22,868 nt of DNA from Clostridiales bacterium UBA7044 (GTDB lineage: Bacteria > Bacillota > Clostridia > Oscillospirales > Oscillospiraceae): NCBI GenBank assembly GCA_002493965.1, contig DLAP01000088.1, forward strand, positions 1 to 22,868, in the 5' to 3' direction. Below, one piece after another: positions 1 through 6,816 of this stretch. Under the pieces are notes generated by a model. The model worked only from the letters and a program-made list of their open reading frames with translations. It was not told the origin of the DNA and did no database searches. The stretch's first letter is position 1, and each line of letters starts with the position of its first letter. A program made the position numbers and the translations under genes.

Positions 1-148
1 ATTCCATAATTTCCTGCGCACTGGCTCAGAATGACATGGTTTTTCGACAGCCTGGGGGCTGCCTCTTTTGAAGCAGCCCTGCGCACAGTTCGCCGCGTTA
101 TGTGCGCGGCAGAAAATGATCAGGGCGTTAAAATATGGCACCACACTC
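1..148. other. Upstream non-coding stretch with one stem-loop
   Basis: No credible reading frame is seen here. There is one stem-loop, with arms at 56-62 (GGGCTGC) and 73-79 (GCAGCCC) around a T-rich loop. It has no clear T-tract after it, so it is either a weak terminator for a gene left of the window or part of a dispersed intergenic repeat. The rest is unremarkable. Confidence 0.4.
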
Positions 149-177
149 TTGACAATTTCATCTTTTCCTGATATCAT
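149..177 (+). promoter_or_regulatory. Sigma-A type promoter for the preQ1 riboswitch and queT
   Basis: TTGACA (149-154) and TATCAT (172-177) are separated by 17 bp. The predicted transcript start, about 184, lies just ahead of the riboswitch aptamer at 193, which supports the assignment. Confidence 0.8.
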
Positions 178-192
178 ATCCCCAATTTCATA

Positions 193-234
193 GGACAGTT
201 CGTGACCATCCTGTCGGTAAACAAAACTAGGGAG
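193..234 (+). promoter_or_regulatory. preQ1 class I riboswitch aptamer
   Basis: A short P1 stem (GACAG 194-198 with CTGTC 211-215) closes a loop carrying TTCGTGACC. It is followed by the A-rich tail GGTAAACAAAACTAGGG (216-232). This closely resembles known small preQ1-I aptamers, especially the Thermoanaerobacter tengcongensis type with its UUAACAAAACAAGG tail. In that type the tail folds back as an H-type pseudoknot, and here the loop CC could pair with the tail GG. The aptamer is followed at once by terminator hairpins and then by a QueT-type transporter gene, a classic preQ1-regulated target. The pseudoknot pairing is inferred; the primary-sequence match and context are seen directly. Confidence 0.85.
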
Positions 235-240
235 TTAGAT

Positions 241-267
241 GGGCGCATAGCGCCCGTTTTGATTTTT
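241..267 (+). terminator. First intrinsic terminator of the preQ1 expression platform
   Basis: GGGCGC (241-246) and GCGCCC (250-255) form a 6-bp all-GC stem with loop ATA. A T-rich run, GTTTTGATTTTT, follows. It lies 6 bp after the aptamer tail, so ligand binding could plausibly decide whether it forms. Confidence 0.7.
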
Positions 268-299
268 ATGGGCACGGCTGTGCCCATTTTCTTTTTCTT
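268..299 (+). terminator. Second, tandem intrinsic terminator upstream of queT
   Basis: ATGGGCAC (268-275) and GTGCCCAT (280-287) form an 8-bp stem with loop GGCT, followed by TTTTCTTTTTC. It ends just before the GGAGG ribosome binding site at 301-305. It starts immediately after the T-tract of the first hairpin, so the leader has two terminators in series. Confidence 0.7.
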
Positions 300-312
300 C
301 GGAGGTTTTTCT

Positions 313-822
313 ATGAACAAGCATACCCAGTTTCTGGTGCAGGGCGCTGTCATTGCGGCCCTGTACGCCGTACTGACCCATTTGCAGAATCTCCTGCTGC
401 CCGGCAGCGCCACCTGGGCCATCCAGCTGCGGCTGTCTGAAATGCTGTGCGTGCTGGCCTTCTTCACCCCGGCGGCTATCCCGGGGCTGACCATCGGGTG
501 TCTTCTTTTTAACCTGACCTTTGCCGCCGCCCTGCCCCTGGACTTCCTCCTGGGCTCCGCCGCCACCGCTTTTGCCACCGCCTGCATGTGGCTGACCCGG
601 AAAATTGCAGTAAAGGGGCTGCCCCTTCCGGGGCTGCTGATGCCCGCCTTCTGGAACGCCATTCTGGTGGGCTGGGAGCTGACCGTCTACATTGGCGGCG
701 GCTTTTTCCTGAACGCGCTGTATGTGGCCATCGGGGAAGCGGTGGTACTTCTGGTGTTTGGCACCATTCTATACCGGCTCATTCTGAAAAGAGGGCTGGA
801 AAGATACCTGTTTTTCGTATAA
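313..822 (+). CDS. queT: QueT family queuosine-precursor (preQ0/preQ1) transporter
   Basis: Small hydrophobic membrane protein of 169 aa, predicted to import a queuosine precursor for tRNA modification. The assignment rests on the overall pattern: an N-terminal helix (QGAVIAALYAVLT), the conserved QLRLSEMLCVLAFF segment, a Gly/Pro-rich GLTIGCLLFN stretch, and about five to six membrane segments to the C terminus. The upstream preQ1 riboswitch agrees with it. The start at 313 is chosen because GGAGG (301-305) lies 7 nt before it. A longer in-frame GTG at 202 lies inside the aptamer and would translate the terminator hairpins, so it is rejected. QueT proteins are thought to be stand-alone or ECF-type substrate-binding units; no ECF energising module is seen here. 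Ligand specificity (preQ0 versus preQ1) cannot be read from the sequence. Confidence 0.88.
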   Translation: MNKHTQFLVQGAVIAALYAVLTHLQNLLLPGSATWAIQLRLSEMLCVLAFFTPAAIPGLTIGCLLFNLTFAAALPLDFLLGSAATAFATACMWLTRKIAVKGLPLPGLLMPAFWNAILVGWELTVYIGGGFFLNALYVAIGEAVVLLVFGTILYRLILKRGLERYLFFV

Positions 823-831
823 TTCGCCACC

Positions 832-859
832 TTGCGCTTTGGGAGAATTGGGTTATAAT
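832..859 (+). promoter_or_regulatory. Promoter for the MATE transporter gene
   Basis: TTGCGC (832-837) and a perfect TATAAT (854-859) are separated by 16 bp, starting 10 bp after the queT stop. It should give a short leader to the MATE start, with GAGGT at 884-888 as ribosome binding site. Confidence 0.7.
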
Positions 860-898
860 GGGCTGTGAGCAAAACACGATAGCGAGGTAAGAACATTC

Positions 899-2248
899 AT
901 GCGCACCAACCAACCCATGCTGGATGGCCCCCTTTTCCCGGGGATCGTCCGTTACACCGTCCCCATTATTTTAACAAGCCTTTTACAGCTGCTGTTTAAC
1001 GCCGCCGACCTTGTGGTGGTGGGGCAGTTCTGCGGCAGCCTGTCTCTGGCCGCCGTGGGCGCTACCGGCGCCATTACCAATCTGATGGTGAACTTCTTCA
1101 TTGGCCTGTCCGTGGGTGCCGGCGTCACCGTGGCCCACAGCCTGGGCAGCCGGGAGGATGGCATGGTTTTCCGCACCGTGCATACCACCCTCCCTGTGTC
1201 CATCCTCAGCGGCGCTGCCCTGACGGTCTTCGGCGTTGCCTTCTCCAGAACCTTTCTGCGGATGATGGGCACCCCGGATACGGTGCTGCCCCTGTCCGCC
1301 GTTTATATGGAAATCTATTTCGGCGGCATCACCTTCACCATGATCTACAATTTCTGCGCCGCTATTCTGCGGGCAGCGGGAGATACTAAAAGCCCCCTGA
1401 TTTTTCTCTCCATTGCCGGTGTGGTGAACGTGATTCTGAACGTGGTATTCGTTCGTTTCTTCAACATGAATGTGGCAGGGGTAGCCCTGGCCACGGTGAT
1501 CTCCCAGGCCATTTCCGCCGTTTTGGTGGTGCAGGAGCTGATGCGCCGAAAGGACGCCTGCAAGCTCACCCTGTCTAAAATGCGGATCTACGCCGCACCT
1601 CTGAAAAAAATGATCCTCATCGGAATGCCTGCGGGAATCCAGGGCTCTCTGTTCTCCATTTCCAATGTGCTGATTCAGTCCTCCGTCAACTCCTTCGGAG
1701 ATATTTTTATGTCCGGCAACGCTGCCGCCGCCAATCTGGAGGGCTTCGTCTACGTTTCCCTGAACGCATTCCAGCAGACCGCCGTCAACTTCATCGGCCA
1801 GAACACCGGCGCCCGGCAATGGGACCGGATCCGCAAAACCCTCTGGATCTGCCTGGGCTGCGTAACCGTCCTGGGCCTGACTCTGGGATCTGCCATGTAC
1901 GCCGCCGGTCCCACACTTCTGTCCATTTACATCACCGATTCCCCGGAAGCCATGGCCTACGGTATGGTACGTTTGGGCTATATTTGTCTGCCCTATTTCC
2001 TGTGCGGCCTCATGGATGTGACCACTGGAGCACTGCGGGGACTTGGCTCCTCCTTTATCCCTATGCTCATCTGTGTGCTGGGGGTCTGCGGCCTGCGGAT
2101 CGGCTGGATCTATACCATCTTCCAGGTGCCCGCTTTCCATACGCCTTCCTGTCTTTACCTTTCCTATGCCATCTCCTGGGCCGTTACCTTCCTGTGCGAG
2201 CTTGCCGCCATGCTTCATGTGTTCCGAAAAATGACCCGGAATGAATGA
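899..2248 (+). CDS. MATE family multidrug/metabolite efflux transporter
   Basis: Integral membrane protein of 449 aa, a usual length for the MATE (multidrug and toxic compound extrusion) family. These proteins export cationic or aromatic compounds using a Na+ or H+ gradient. The N-terminal signature is clear: MLDGPLFPGIVRYTVPI, then the first helix with LLFNAADLVVVGQF, then GLSVGAGVTVAHSLGSRE. The family's two-fold repeat is visible, with a second half starting near residue 240 (LIGMPAGIQGSLFSISNV) and a matching FIGQNTGA stretch near residue 300. About 12 membrane segments are expected. It has its own TATAAT promoter and a GAGGT site 10 nt before the ATG. The substrate is unknown. No regulator is adjacent, and no link to queuosine or amino acid metabolism can be shown. 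Confidence 0.9.
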   Translation: MRTNQPMLDGPLFPGIVRYTVPIILTSLLQLLFNAADLVVVGQFCGSLSLAAVGATGAITNLMVNFFIGLSVGAGVTVAHSLGSREDGMVFRTVHTTLPVSILSGAALTVFGVAFSRTFLRMMGTPDTVLPLSAVYMEIYFGGITFTMIYNFCAAILRAAGDTKSPLIFLSIAGVVNVILNVVFVRFFNMNVAGVALATVISQAISAVLVVQELMRRKDACKLTLSKMRIYAAPLKKMILIGMPAGIQGSLFSISNVLIQSSVNSFGDIFMSGNAAAANLEGFVYVSLNAFQQTAVNFIGQNTGARQWDRIRKTLWICLGCVTVLGLTLGSAMYAAGPTLLSIYITDSPEAMAYGMVRLGYICLPYFLCGLMDVTTGALRGLGSSFIPMLICVLGVCGLRIGWIYTIFQVPAFHTPSCLYLSYAISWAVTFLCELAAMLHVFRKMTRNE

Positions 2249-2263
2249 TCCCCATATTTTTCG

Positions 2264-2286
2264 CTGCCCCGTGAATCACGGGGCAG
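2264..2286 (+). terminator. Strong stem-loop after the MATE gene, probable terminator
   Basis: CTGCCCCGTG (2264-2273) and CACGGGGCAG (2277-2286) form a perfect 10-bp stem with loop AAT, 15 bp after the MATE stop. Only TTTA follows, so its efficiency as an intrinsic terminator is uncertain. Confidence 0.55.
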
Positions 2287-2287
2287 T

Positions 2288-2437
2288 TTACTGTGAAGGC
2301 TATGCATTCACAGTAACGCATTCATTTAAGTGCCTGCACCTCGCCCCTAACGGGGCAACCGGTGCAGATGCACAAAAAATCCCCATGCTCTAAAGCTTTT
2401 CTTTATCGTGGTGCCAATGCTTGGCATGGAGATTTTT
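2288..2437. repeat. Run of three further inverted repeats between MATE and ilvE
   Basis: Three structures follow the probable terminator. TTACTGTGAA (2288-2297) is matched exactly by TTCACAGTAA (2307-2316). TGCACC/GGTGCA (2335-2340 and 2361-2366) enclose GCCCC/GGGGC (2343-2347 and 2352-2356). AAAAATC-C-CCATGC (2375-2388) pairs with GCATGG-A-GATTTTT (2424-2437) across one mismatch. No reading frame is seen. The stretch could be a small mobile-type repeat, a structured untranslated region or a bidirectional terminator; the sequence alone does not decide. Confidence 0.5.
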
Positions 2438-2462
2438 CATGGCCCGGCTTTGCATTTTCCTA

Positions 2463-2491
2463 TTGACCCGGGAAAAGCGGAGTGCTAAAAT
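2463..2491 (+). promoter_or_regulatory. Promoter for ilvE
   Basis: TTGACC (2463-2468) and TAAAAT (2486-2491) have a 17-bp spacer, about 33 bp before the ilvE start. The short leader carries only the GAGAGG ribosome binding site (2511-2516), with no attenuator. Confidence 0.75.
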
Positions 2492-2523
2492 AGGACAATC
2501 AACATACCAAGAGAGGTACTTTT

Positions 2524-3534
2524 ATGGAGAAAAAGAATATCGACTGGGGGAAGCTGGGCTTTAGCTATGTGAGAACCGACAAACGCTATGTGTCCCTGTA
2601 TCGGGACGGTGCCTGGGACGAAGGCCGCCTGACCGAGGATGAGAACATCACCATGAACGAATGCGCCTGTGTCCTGCAATACGCTCAGACCTGCTTCGAG
2701 GGTATGAAGGCCTACACTACGGAAAAGGGACAGATCGTCTGCTTCCGTCCTGACCTGAACGCCGCCCGGATGGCTTCTTCCTGCCGCCGCCTGCGGATGC
2801 CCGTATTCCCGGAGGACCGGTTCCTGGAGGCTGTAGTGGAAACCGTCCGCGCCAACGCCCAGTGGGTGCCTCCCTTTGGCTCCGGCGCTTCTCTGTACAT
2901 CCGTCCCTTCATGTTTGGCAGCGATGCCATCATTGGCGTCAAGCCTGCCACCGAGTATCAGTTCCGGGTCTTTGCCACCCCCGTAGGGCCCTACTTCATG
3001 GGCGGCGTCAAGCCCCTGAAGGTGCGCATCTCCGACCTGGACCGGGCCGCGCCCCGGGGCACCGGTCATGTGAAGGCAGGCCTGAACTACGCCATGAGCC
3101 TGTATAACATCATGGACGCCCACGACCAGGGCTATGACGAGAACGTCTATGTGGACTCCGCCTCCCGGACGTATATTGAGGAAACCGGCGGCGCCAACAT
3201 TGTCTTCATCAAAGGCAACACCCTGGTCACGCCCCAGTCCGACACCATTCTGCCCTCCATCACCCGCCGGAGTCTGCTGTATGTGGCAAAGGAGTACTTA
3301 GGGATGGAGGTGGAGGAGCGGCCTGTGGCGCTAAGCGAGATTGGCGGCTTCACTGAGTGCGGCCTGTGCGGCACCGCCGCCGTGATCTCCCCCGTAGGCA
3401 TCATCGACGATCACGGGAAGGAAATCAAGTACGCCGGTATGGGCGACAAGATCCAGAAGCTCTACGACACCCTCACCGGCATCCAGATGGGCCGTCTCCC
3501 CGCTCCCGAGGGCTGGATCACCGTCATCGAATAA
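2524..3534 (+). CDS. ilvE: Branched-chain amino acid aminotransferase (class IV PLP enzyme)
   Basis: Cytosolic enzyme of 336 aa catalysing the last step of isoleucine, valine and leucine synthesis: glutamate-dependent transamination of the 2-oxo acids. Fold-type IV features are visible. YAQTCFEGMKAY (residues 53-64) matches the usual conserved region. The catalytic lysine is K184 in GTGHVKAGLNYA. EETGGANIVF (219-228) and CGTAAVISPVG (282-292) form the rest of the PLP and phosphate-binding region. The length fits the longer ilvE type of Firmicutes and eukaryotes. It has its own promoter and lies just upstream of the T-box operon that makes its substrates, but it is outside the T-box control. 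Only a weak hairpin (AGTC/GACT, 3541-3556) follows it, so some readthrough into the next leader is possible. Confidence 0.95.
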   Translation: MEKKNIDWGKLGFSYVRTDKRYVSLYRDGAWDEGRLTEDENITMNECACVLQYAQTCFEGMKAYTTEKGQIVCFRPDLNAARMASSCRRLRMPVFPEDRFLEAVVETVRANAQWVPPFGSGASLYIRPFMFGSDAIIGVKPATEYQFRVFATPVGPYFMGGVKPLKVRISDLDRAAPRGTGHVKAGLNYAMSLYNIMDAHDQGYDENVYVDSASRTYIEETGGANIVFIKGNTLVTPQSDTILPSITRRSLLYVAKEYLGMEVEERPVALSEIGGFTECGLCGTAAVISPVGIIDDHGKEIKYAGMGDKIQKLYDTLTGIQMGRLPAPEGWITVIE

Positions 3535-3571
3535 GCGTGTAGTCCCGGGGAAGACTTTTGTATTTTCCCTC

Positions 3572-3600
3572 TTGACACTTGGCCGGGCCCATGGTATAAT
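3572..3600 (+). promoter_or_regulatory. Consensus sigma-A promoter of the ilv-leu operon
   Basis: TTGACA (3572-3577) and TATAAT (3595-3600) with an exact 17-bp spacer are a perfect consensus. Output is therefore probably set mainly by the T-box leader downstream. The transcript should start near 3607. Confidence 0.92.
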
Positions 3601-3606
3601 CAGCCC

Positions 3607-3908
3607 CAATAAAGCGAATAAGGTAAACGCAAGGACGAGGAAAAAGCAGCATCCATTCCTGATGCAGAGAACCGCCGGTTGGTGCGAGGCGGCGAGGGAA
3701 ATGCTGTATACTGGCCTCTGAGCGGCCGCTCCCAACGGGTTTAGACCCCAGTAGGACGGACGGCACCCGACCGATATCCCGGGAGGCGGTTGTCTGACCG
3801 CCGTGAGTGGTCGCCCTACGGGCGGCAAAAAGAGTGGTACCGCAAGGTTTTTGTACACAAAAGCCCTGTCTCTTTTCGGAAAAATCCGTTAAGAGACAGG
3901 GCTTTTTT
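3607..3908 (+). promoter_or_regulatory. T-box (tRNA-sensing) leader, probably leucine-specific
   Basis: About 300 nt of leader shows the T-box hallmarks in order. The stem I base is GGACGAGG (3633-3640). The AGAGA bulge (3666-3670) is followed by the CCGCC/GGCGG distal hairpin with GGTTGGTGCGA at its tip. The 3' side of stem I is CCTCTGAG. Next come a stem II/III region containing GTAGGACGG and CCGACCGATATC, the T-box sequence AGAGTGGTACCGC, and a terminator. TGGT (3835-3838) would pair with an ACCA acceptor end, so the tRNA has A73. Placing the specifier one purine before the CCTC strand gives CTG (Leu, 3711-3713). A shifted reading gives ACT (Thr). Leu fits the genes downstream. The T-box itself is certain; the amino acid is inferred. 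Confidence 0.92.
3859..3908 (+). terminator. T-box-controlled intrinsic terminator
   Basis: AAAAGCCCTGTCTCTT (3859-3874) pairs perfectly with AAGAGACAGGGCTTTT (3891-3906). The loop has a small inner CGGA/TCCG stem, and the T-run is 3903-3908. It lies 13 nt after the conserved T-box sequence, the expected place for the terminator that competes with the antiterminator when uncharged tRNA binds. Confidence 0.93.
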
Positions 3909-3937
3909 ATACTTCCCCACACGAAAGGAAAAGAGAA

Positions 3938-5131
3938 ATGGTAACCATCGACAAGATCTTTCGCGCATCCTCCGTCCTGAAGGACATCATCCGCCCCACT
4001 CCTCTGGCAAAAGCCTATGGCCTTGCCCCCGAGTGCGACCTGTACTTAAAACCGGAGAACCTGCAAAACACAGGTTCCTTTAAGCTTCGCGGCTCAGGCT
4101 ATAAGATCGCCATGCTGTCCGAAGAAGAAAAGGCCCGGGGCGTCATCGCCTGTTCCGCCGGAAATCACGCCCAGGGCGTAGCCCTGGCCGCCTCCAAGTG
4201 CGGCATTTCCTCTCTGATCTGCCTGCCGGATTCCGCCCCCATCTCCAAAATTGAGGCCACCAAGCGCTACGGCGCAGAGGTCTGCCTGGTGCCCGGGGTT
4301 TACGACGACGCCTACCGGAAGGCATTGGAGCTGAAGGAGGAGAAGGGCTACACCTTCGTCCACCCCTTTGACGACGAGTACGTCATCGCCGGTCAGGGCA
4401 CCATTGGCCTGGAAATCATGAACGAAATGAGCGACGTGGACGCGGTGATTGTCCCCATCGGCGGGGGCGGGCTGATCTCCGGCGTAGCCTGTGCCATCAA
4501 GTCCATTTCGCCCCAAGTGAAGGTCTACGGCGTTCAGGCCGTCGGGGCTCCCAGTATGTATGATGCCATCCGCTCCGGAAAGCGGGCGGCTCTGCCAAGG
4601 GTCTCCACCATAGCCGACGGCATCGCGGTGAAGGAGCCGGGGGCTATCACCTATGAAATGGTAAAGCAGTATGTGGACGACATTGCCCTGGTCACAGAGG
4701 ATGAAATCGCCGCTGCCATTCTGGCTCTCATTGAGAAGCAGAAGATGATTGCCGAGGGCGCGGGGGCGGTTTCCGTGGCCGCCGCCATGTTCCACAAGTT
4801 CCCCATCGAGGGCAAGAAGGTGGTCTGCCTGATCTCCGGCGGCAACATCGATGTGACCAGCCTGTCCCGGGTCATTGAGCGGGGCCTGATGAAGTCCGGC
4901 CGCACCTCCAACCTGCTGCTGGAACTTGTGGACAAGCCCGGCCAGCTCAAGGACGTGTCCCGGATCATCGCCGACTGCGGCGGCAATGTCACCCGGGTTC
5001 ACCATGAGCGCAACGGCAATACGGAGTCCATCAACGGCTGCTACCTGCGCATCACCATGGAAACCAAGGATTACGACCACGTTCAGCAGATCACCCACGC
5101 CCTTCAGGCAGAGGGCTTTAAAATCATCTGA
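3938..5131 (+). CDS. ilvA: Threonine dehydratase (threonine ammonia-lyase), short form with one ACT domain
   Basis: PLP enzyme of 397 aa converting threonine to 2-oxobutanoate and ammonia, the entry step to isoleucine. The PLP lysine is K49 in SFKLRG. The Ser/Asn loop SAGNHAQG (73-80) and the glycine-rich phosphate cup GGGG (175-178) are intact. A single ACT-type domain fills residues about 325-397 (LLLELVDKPGQLKDVSRIIA). It is shorter than E. coli IlvA (about 514 aa, double regulatory region) and resembles the TdcB-related single-ACT enzymes common in Firmicutes. As first gene of a complete ilv-leu operon its role is very likely biosynthetic. It lies 30 nt after the T-box terminator, with AAAGGA as ribosome binding site. 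Whether isoleucine inhibits it cannot be read from the sequence. Confidence 0.93.
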   Translation: MVTIDKIFRASSVLKDIIRPTPLAKAYGLAPECDLYLKPENLQNTGSFKLRGSGYKIAMLSEEEKARGVIACSAGNHAQGVALAASKCGISSLICLPDSAPISKIEATKRYGAEVCLVPGVYDDAYRKALELKEEKGYTFVHPFDDEYVIAGQGTIGLEIMNEMSDVDAVIVPIGGGGLISGVACAIKSISPQVKVYGVQAVGAPSMYDAIRSGKRAALPRVSTIADGIAVKEPGAITYEMVKQYVDDIALVTEDEIAAAILALIEKQKMIAEGAGAVSVAAAMFHKFPIEGKKVVCLISGGNIDVTSLSRVIERGLMKSGRTSNLLLELVDKPGQLKDVSRIIADCGGNVTRVHHERNGNTESINGCYLRITMETKDYDHVQQITHALQAEGFKII

Positions 5132-5146
5132 AAAGGAGAATGTCCC

Positions 5147-6814
5147 ATGGACCCCAAAAAGTACAGCCCTGGCTACTATCCCGCCCCTGGCAGGCACCTG
5201 AAGTGGGCGGAAAAGGATCATATTGAGAAGGCCCCCCAGTGGTGCAGCGTGGACCTGCGGGACGGAAACCAAAGTCTGGTCATCCCCATGAGCCTGGAGG
5301 AAAAGCTGGAATTTTACCATATGCTCCTGCGTCTTGGCTTCCGGGAAATTGAGGTTGGCTTCCCGGCCGCCTCGGAGACGGAATACGAGTTCCTGCGCAC
5401 CCTGATTGAAAACCACATGATCCCCCAGGATGTGACGGTGCAGGTGCTGACCCAGTGCCGGGAGCACATCATCCGCAAGACATTTGAAGCCTGCAAGGGC
5501 GCGCCCAGCGCCATTATCCACTTCTATAATTCCGTATCCGTGGCCCAGCGGGAGCAAGTCTTCCGCAAAAGCAGGGACGAGATCAAGCAGATCGCCGTAG
5601 ACGGTGCCAGGCTGGTAAAAAAGCTGGCAAAGGAATATGAGGGAAACTTCCGGTTTGAATATTCCCCGGAGAGCTTCACCGGCACGGAGCCGGAATACGC
5701 ACTGGAAGTCTGCAACGCCGTGCTGGACGTGCTGGAGCCTTCCGAACATAACAACGTGATCATCAATCTCCCCGTCACTGTGGAGATGAGTATGCCCCAC
5801 ATTTATGCCAGCCAGATTGAGTACATGAGCGAAAACCTGAAATACCGGGAGCACGTCACCCTGTCCCTTCATCCCCACAATGACCGGGGCACCGGTGTGG
5901 CGGACACGGAGCTGGCATTGCTTGCCGGCGCCGACCGGGTGGAAGGCACCCTGTTCGGCAATGGCGAACGGACAGGCAATGTGGATATCATCACGCTGGC
6001 CATGAACATGTACACCCATGGGATAGATCCGAAGCTGGATTTCTCCGATATGCCCGCCGTCTGCAAAGTATATGAGCAGTGCACCCGGATGCACGTCTAT
6101 GAGCGCAGCCCCTACGCTGGGGCCCTGGTCTTCGCTGCCTTCTCCGGCAGCCATCAGGACGCCATTGCCAAGGGCATGAACTGGCGGAAGGAAAAGACGC
6201 TGTATCAGTGGACGGTGCCCTACCTGCCCGTGGATCCCAAGGACCTGAACCGCACCTACGACGCCGACGTGATCCGGGTCAACTCCCAGAGCGGCAAGGG
6301 CGGCATCGGCTACCTGCTGGAGCAGAACTACGGCTATGTGCTGCCCCCCAAGATGCGGGAGGATTTGAGCTACCGCTGTAAGGCCGTCTCCGACCACGAC
6401 CATCGGGAACTCAAAAGCGAGGACGTTCTCGCCATCTTCATGGACAGCTACCTGAATATTCACACCCCCCTGGCTCTTTCCGCTCTCCACCTCACCCAGA
6501 AGGACGGGGGCGTGGAAGCGGACGTGACCTTCCTCCGCCACGGCAGGGAAACAGCACTCCACTGTCAAGGCAACGGTTCTCTGGACGCTGTCAGCAACGC
6601 CTTGAAGGAATACACCGGGGTGTCTTATCAGCTGAAGGTCTACACAGAGCACAGCGTTCAGGAGCGCAATTCCGGCTCCACCGCCGCCGCCTACATTGGC
6701 ATTGAGGACGAAAACGGTGTTCTGTATTGGGGGGCGGGCACCCACAGCGACATCATCAGGGCCAGCGCCCAGGCCCTCATCGGCGCCTATAACAATATGA
6801 TGAAGGAGAAATGA
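5147..6814 (+). CDS. leuA: 2-isopropylmalate synthase, long (LeuA type 2) form
   Basis: Condenses 2-oxoisovalerate with acetyl-CoA, the committed step to leucine; 555 aa. The TIM-barrel N-terminal domain has DLRDGNQSL (36-44, the Arg-Asp pair at 38-39), metal-binding LHPHNDRGTG (241-250), and LFGNGERTGNVD (269-280). GSHQDAI (334-340) belongs to the subdomain after the barrel. The C-terminal regulatory domain, from about 450, ends in the typical WGAGTHSDIIRASAQALIGAYN. The N-terminal extension (KYSPGYYPAPGRHLKWAEKD) and long middle region mark the yeast/actinobacterial-like type rather than the E. coli type. Leucine feedback inhibition through the C-terminal domain is usual for the family. The start has AGGAG (5134-5138) 8 nt upstream. 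The stop overlaps the following region by ATGA. Confidence 0.94.
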   Translation: MDPKKYSPGYYPAPGRHLKWAEKDHIEKAPQWCSVDLRDGNQSLVIPMSLEEKLEFYHMLLRLGFREIEVGFPAASETEYEFLRTLIENHMIPQDVTVQVLTQCREHIIRKTFEACKGAPSAIIHFYNSVSVAQREQVFRKSRDEIKQIAVDGARLVKKLAKEYEGNFRFEYSPESFTGTEPEYALEVCNAVLDVLEPSEHNNVIINLPVTVEMSMPHIYASQIEYMSENLKYREHVTLSLHPHNDRGTGVADTELALLAGADRVEGTLFGNGERTGNVDIITLAMNMYTHGIDPKLDFSDMPAVCKVYEQCTRMHVYERSPYAGALVFAAFSGSHQDAIAKGMNWRKEKTLYQWTVPYLPVDPKDLNRTYDADVIRVNSQSGKGGIGYLLEQNYGYVLPPKMREDLSYRCKAVSDHDHRELKSEDVLAIFMDSYLNIHTPLALSALHLTQKDGGVEADVTFLRHGRETALHCQGNGSLDAVSNALKEYTGVSYQLKVYTEHSVQERNSGSTAAAYIGIEDENGVLYWGAGTHSDIIRASAQALIGAYNNMMKEK

Positions 6815-6816
6815 TT

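Noticed and set aside
202..312. N-terminal extension of QueT from a GTG at 202
   Set aside because: It would start within the riboswitch aptamer and translate through both terminator hairpins; the ATG at 313 has GGAGG at proper spacing.
983..2218. Minus-strand open frame of 411 codons opposite the MATE gene, and similar ones opposite ilvC, the first adaptor and the permease
   Set aside because: All are mirror frames of clear membrane or enzyme genes with His/Gly/Gln-rich translations and no start signals.
4094..6745. Long open frame of 883 codons on the minus strand across ilvA and leuA
   Set aside because: It lies opposite two fully recognisable enzymes, has low-complexity Gly/His/Val-rich content typical of an antisense shadow in GC-rich DNA, and has no ribosome binding site or family resemblance.
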